This document shows positions 61,301-64,000 of a stretch of 64,000 nt of DNA, in pieces; position 1 is the first letter of the stretch; every line of letters begins with the position of its first letter. This stretch comes from Setophaga petechia. Its lineage: Eukaryota > Chordata > Aves > Passeriformes > Parulidae. The notes under the pieces are model-generated. The model had not been told where the DNA came from. It saw only the letters and a program-made list of their open reading frames with translations, and did not search any database. The stretch lies in assembly GCA_024362935.1 (NCBI GenBank), contig JANCRA010000003.1, positions 47,839,844 to 47,903,843 of the forward strand, read 5' to 3'. A program made the translations under genes and the position numbers.

Positions 61301-63257
61301 CTTACCATCAGGGGCTCTGAAAAGTCAGGCAGGTTCCCAACCAGCAGCCCAGCCGCGGTGCAGATCGCCGCCGCCACGGAGCACAGCACCAGCACGGCCA
61401 GCGGCCACTCCGCCATCAGCTGTGAGTAACTGCACACAACAGGAGGAGAAAAAATGCAGCTGGTGAGATGCTTCTGCTCTGAGCACAAAACCTGCTGCTG
61501 AGCCAATGAGCTGTGAGTAACTGGAAGGAAAAAATCAGGGTTTCTGGTTTGCACAGTTATTTACTGTGAAGCTTGGAGGCTCTAGTGCAGCTACTAATGA
61601 AGATATTACACCTCTAACTGGATATTTGCAGGCAGCTCTAATTAACTCGGGTAATTACATTTTGCCTCTCTGCGTTTTCCAGCTTTTTCAATCAGAAATA
61701 ATAAAAACCAGACTCTTGTGTCCTCAAGCAAAATGAAGCTTTAAACATTTAAGTTCAAAGATTGCATTTAGAAAGAGCCTCTTAATTTCCCCCAGATTGT
61801 GCAATGTCAGCTGGTGGCTGCAACAGTTTAGGCTACAGATTTCCAAACTGGACCCTGAGAAATCTTTGGATAATTCTGAAGAGTCCTTGAAGGTAACTGA
61901 CCCAAGCAAGCCCACTGTCATTGGTCTAAATTAGTGTATTTAGACATTGCTCTAAATTCATACATACTCACTAGAATACATTCGATTTTAATGATGTATC
62001 ACAAAATTTTGATGACATCAAAACCCTTCCAGGGAAGCAGCTTGCTCTGGCCCAAGTATTATTTGTCAGTTACTTTTGTTCTTCAGGAGCTTGTATAAAA
62101 TTTTCTCTCCAAGTTCTATTTTTCCTTTGGGACAAACTGACTCACATATAGGATGATCTATGAAAGTTACTCTCTCACATTTTTTACCAGTGCAAGTTTT
62201 ACTGTGTCAAGATTTTTGTCTTCCTCAGAAATATCAGTTGAGATGTAAGATAGCAGAATGGGTTCCTGCTCTGGTTTGGCAGGCTAGTTCTTTTGTGTTC
62301 TGATGTACTTCTGAAATATAAGAAATTCTTTGTTCAAAAATAGCTGACAAATATTTGTGAAGGCAAGTGGAATAGTTATGAACTCTATTTGAGATGGAAT
62401 GTTTCTCCTTCCCTGCTCTTTTCCCCCTTTTGCCTGGGACTCCACCGCAGCTATTTCATAATTAGAAGTCATCACAAGCACTTCAAGCAGCTTTTCACAT
62501 GACTTTTGATTTTTTTGTTATTTTGCCTTTTTTTTTTTCAATTTACAATTGCCTTATCGAGTTCGTTTTCGTAGATGAAGTCTTTACTATAAAAATGAAC
62601 AAAACTGCTCTTCACTCATTAGAGTAGCTATTTTCTGGAGGCTATTTTGGATATTTCCATGTCCAATTACCAGAAAAAAGAAAAAAAATCAGCTGCAGTC
62701 GCTGATGACAGAAGGTGCTTATCCAAACCATCCAGAAGCAATAGTTTACAAAAGTCAGATTTTAAACAGAAGTAGAAGGCAATCAAATTATTTTAATTTT
62801 TATAAATGTATTTAAAATTTTCTGTCTTTTGAAAAGATGAGTTTATTTCATGGATGGGCTCTTTTCCTTATTATTCCTCTGATAAGACAAGCTGGATTAA
62901 TCTTACACACACACACACACACACACACATATAGAATTATTTTATATATATATATATATATATAGCTACTGTATGGGTTAGAGCCAGGCACCTGCCCAAG
63001 AACAGCTCCTGAGACAGCGTTACTATTCATTAATGCAGGTTAAATTGATCTCACAAGCAAATGGAGATTTTTCCAAGGAGTGGAAAGCCCCAGGAGCGCT
63101 GACCTTGCCTCTGGAGCTGGGCCTGCTGGGATGTCACCAGCAGTAGCACTCTGCTTCTCCTAATAGCAGGACAGGAGAGCACTGATCACAGGGTACAAGG
63201 ACAAGAAGCTTTTGCTGTTAAACATACCTTTTTGGCATCCTGAAAGCTTTGTCATGT
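54956..63257 (-). CDS. DISP2: Dispatched homolog 2, 5' end outside window
   Basis: A patched/dispatched-family 12-pass membrane protein with a sterol-sensing-type domain. Its paralogue DISP1 releases lipidated Hedgehog, while the role of DISP2 is less clear. Six coding exons are visible (63,257-63,228; 61,429-61,306; 60,564-60,449; 60,153-60,059; 59,135-59,038; 58,375-54,956), giving 1,293 residues in phase. The human protein has about 1,400, and the N-terminal exon or exons lie beyond the right edge. Local residues 16-39 form TM1. RTRR at 102-105 is a furin-type site in the first luminal loop. TM2-TM6, TM7 and TM8-TM12 lie in the large last exon. TM4 carries CANHTF, where I expect an acidic pair in DISP1 and RND pumps; TM10 keeps GLSVDFTVNY. 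The Ser-rich cytoplasmic tail ends SSGYNS (human SGYSS). Confidence 0.97.
58455..58514 (+). repeat. Pentanucleotide repeat (TCCTG)4(TCCTC)8
   Basis: Four TCCTG units (58,455-58,474) are followed by eight TCCTC units (58,475-58,514). It lies in the DISP2 intron, about 80 bases upstream of the last-exon acceptor, and is purine-rich on the transcript strand. Confidence 0.95.
59038..59135 (-). CDS. DISP2: DISP2 coding exon, luminal loop
   Basis: KSYSQLVFMSTTAGSLWNLQ through CQMEQDK (local 123-154). The acceptor is TTTATTTCAG. A longer open frame in another register here is a shadow. Confidence 0.95.
60059..60153 (-). CDS. DISP2: DISP2 coding exon with furin-type site
   Basis: RGQKAAQGEQAARTRRMVET through FFCGPP (local 90-121, split codons at both ends). 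It is needed to keep phase between its neighbours and carries RTRR|M, matching RPRRM in human DISP2. It has no start Met of its own. Confidence 0.9.
60449..60564 (-). CDS. DISP2: DISP2 coding exon, first luminal loop
   Basis: GFEPRDTDIGRKLIVWRNIE through LSLSPYAKKK (local 52-89) plus two bases. GFEPRDTDIG is identical to human DISP2. Confidence 0.96.
61306..61429 (-). CDS. DISP2: DISP2 coding exon with TM1
   Basis: SYSQLMAEWPLAVLVLCSVA through LPDFSEPLM (local residues 10-51). It contains the first membrane segment. The donor is ATG|GTAAGT. Confidence 0.95.
62905..62964 (+). repeat. Compound (AC)n/(TA)n microsatellite
   Basis: About 12 AC units, then about 10 TA units, separated by ATATAGAATTATTT, in the DISP2 intron between the microexon and the TM1 exon. 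Confidence 0.95.
63228..63257 (-). CDS. DISP2: DISP2 30-bp coding microexon
   Basis: Encodes HDKAFRMPK with split codons on both sides, matching human RAFQMPK before the SYSQL join. The acceptor has a long pyrimidine tract (TTTCTGTCTGCAG) and the donor is AAG|GTATGT. Confidence 0.88.
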
Positions 63258-64000
63258 CTGCAGACAGAAAGGAAAAAAGATGTGTTCATTTATTATTTTC
63301 CTGGGAAGCCCAGTGCTGATCCCTGAGCAGATTAACCCTTGCAGCACTGTAAGCACCAAGGTGAGCCAGTGCTGACACAGTTCTGTCACTGTGTGAATTA
63401 GTTTAATGAATAATAGAGCCTTTTCCTCTCCCATTTTAACCAAACAGGATGGGAAGCCATGTAGTCACTCCTTTAGTCCCTCTCAGAAAACCTTCCAGAG
63501 AGTACTGGACATTAGCAATGCAGTCCTATAGAAATCCATTAAAATCTGTCTGGTTTAAGTGCTTTTCCTGCACTTCCTAAAGTGTTTCTTGACAAAAGCA
63601 AACCTCTTTTTCAAATGAGGTTTGGTAGCATGAGCTGGGCTAGCAACAACTATAGTTAGTTTTTATTTTCTCTTTAGCTCAGCTCACCAAAAAGGTGACT
63701 CATTTGTTTCCTGGGTCCCTCCAAGGACTGTCTTTTCAGGCTATAAGAGCAGAAAGCCAGTGGAGCTGCTAAAAATATTTGATTTGGATTTTGTTCACAG
63801 AGGAGCATTTGTTACTCCTACTTGAAGGGCTCTAAGAGGGGGAATAAAGAAGCCTTCCCCAGGGGATCCAAAGTTTGTTGATGAATCCCTGAGGACAAGC
63901 CTTCCACCAGCATCCTGGCAGAAAAGCTGCATCTTGTTGGGTCAGGTATCTCCTGGACCTTTTGTTCTGCTCTCTCTCTCTGCACTGAAATGTCCCCTTG
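63258..64000 (-). other. DISP2: DISP2 intron running off the right edge
   Basis: No exon matching the N-terminal cytoplasmic region of DISP2 was found. Open frames here carry no recognisable signal. Confidence 0.6.

Overview
The window looks like nuclear DNA from a bird. It is scattered with short, 5'-truncated CR1 LINE fragments. Two insertions are solo LTRs of avian endogenous-retrovirus type with clean target-site duplications, and the coding genes are split by introns and start in CpG islands. The LTR types resemble ones I know from songbirds and other Neoaves, so a passerine-like bird is the best guess (inference). I found no CRISPR array, operon, tRNA or rRNA.

Three protein-coding genes lie on the minus strand, all in the same direction. 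From right to left they are DISP2 (63,257 to 54,956; its 5' end is off the right edge), KNSTRN (53,009 to 48,527; complete, 8 coding exons, 236 codons) and IVD (48,183 to 34,598; complete, 12 coding exons, 419 codons). All exon joins were worked out by hand from splice sites and reading phase, and the phases close without error. This order matches the mammalian DISP2-KNSTRN-IVD-BAHD1 block as I remember it. The large CpG island at about 16.1-17.4 kb, with a strong minus-strand splice donor at 16,689, is therefore probably the promoter and untranslated first exon of BAHD1. The 16 kb to its left would then be that gene's first intron. No BAHD1 coding sequence is visible.

Layout: 1-16.7 kb, presumed BAHD1 intron 1 with CR1 fragments, a purine-rich tract and a small second CpG cluster at 10.75-11.05 kb. 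16.1-17.4 kb, CpG island. 17.4-34.6 kb, intergenic with CR1 fragments and a 1,035-bp solo LTR. 34.6-48.2 kb, IVD. 48.2-53.3 kb, KNSTRN. 53.3-54.95 kb, a short spacer plus the DISP2 3' UTR, which contains an unexplained coding-like segment. 54.96-64 kb, DISP2.

The genes work in unrelated processes: mitochondrial leucine breakdown (IVD), mitotic spindle and kinetochore function (KNSTRN) and a patched/dispatched-family membrane protein (DISP2). They share tight packing rather than function. The KNSTRN poly(A) signal lies only 117 bp upstream of the IVD start codon, inside the IVD CpG island. No new biological system stands out. The best leads are the coding-like segment at 54,664-54,803, the KNSTRN/IVD overlap, a GC-AG intron in IVD and an LTR-like insertion that splits a CR1.
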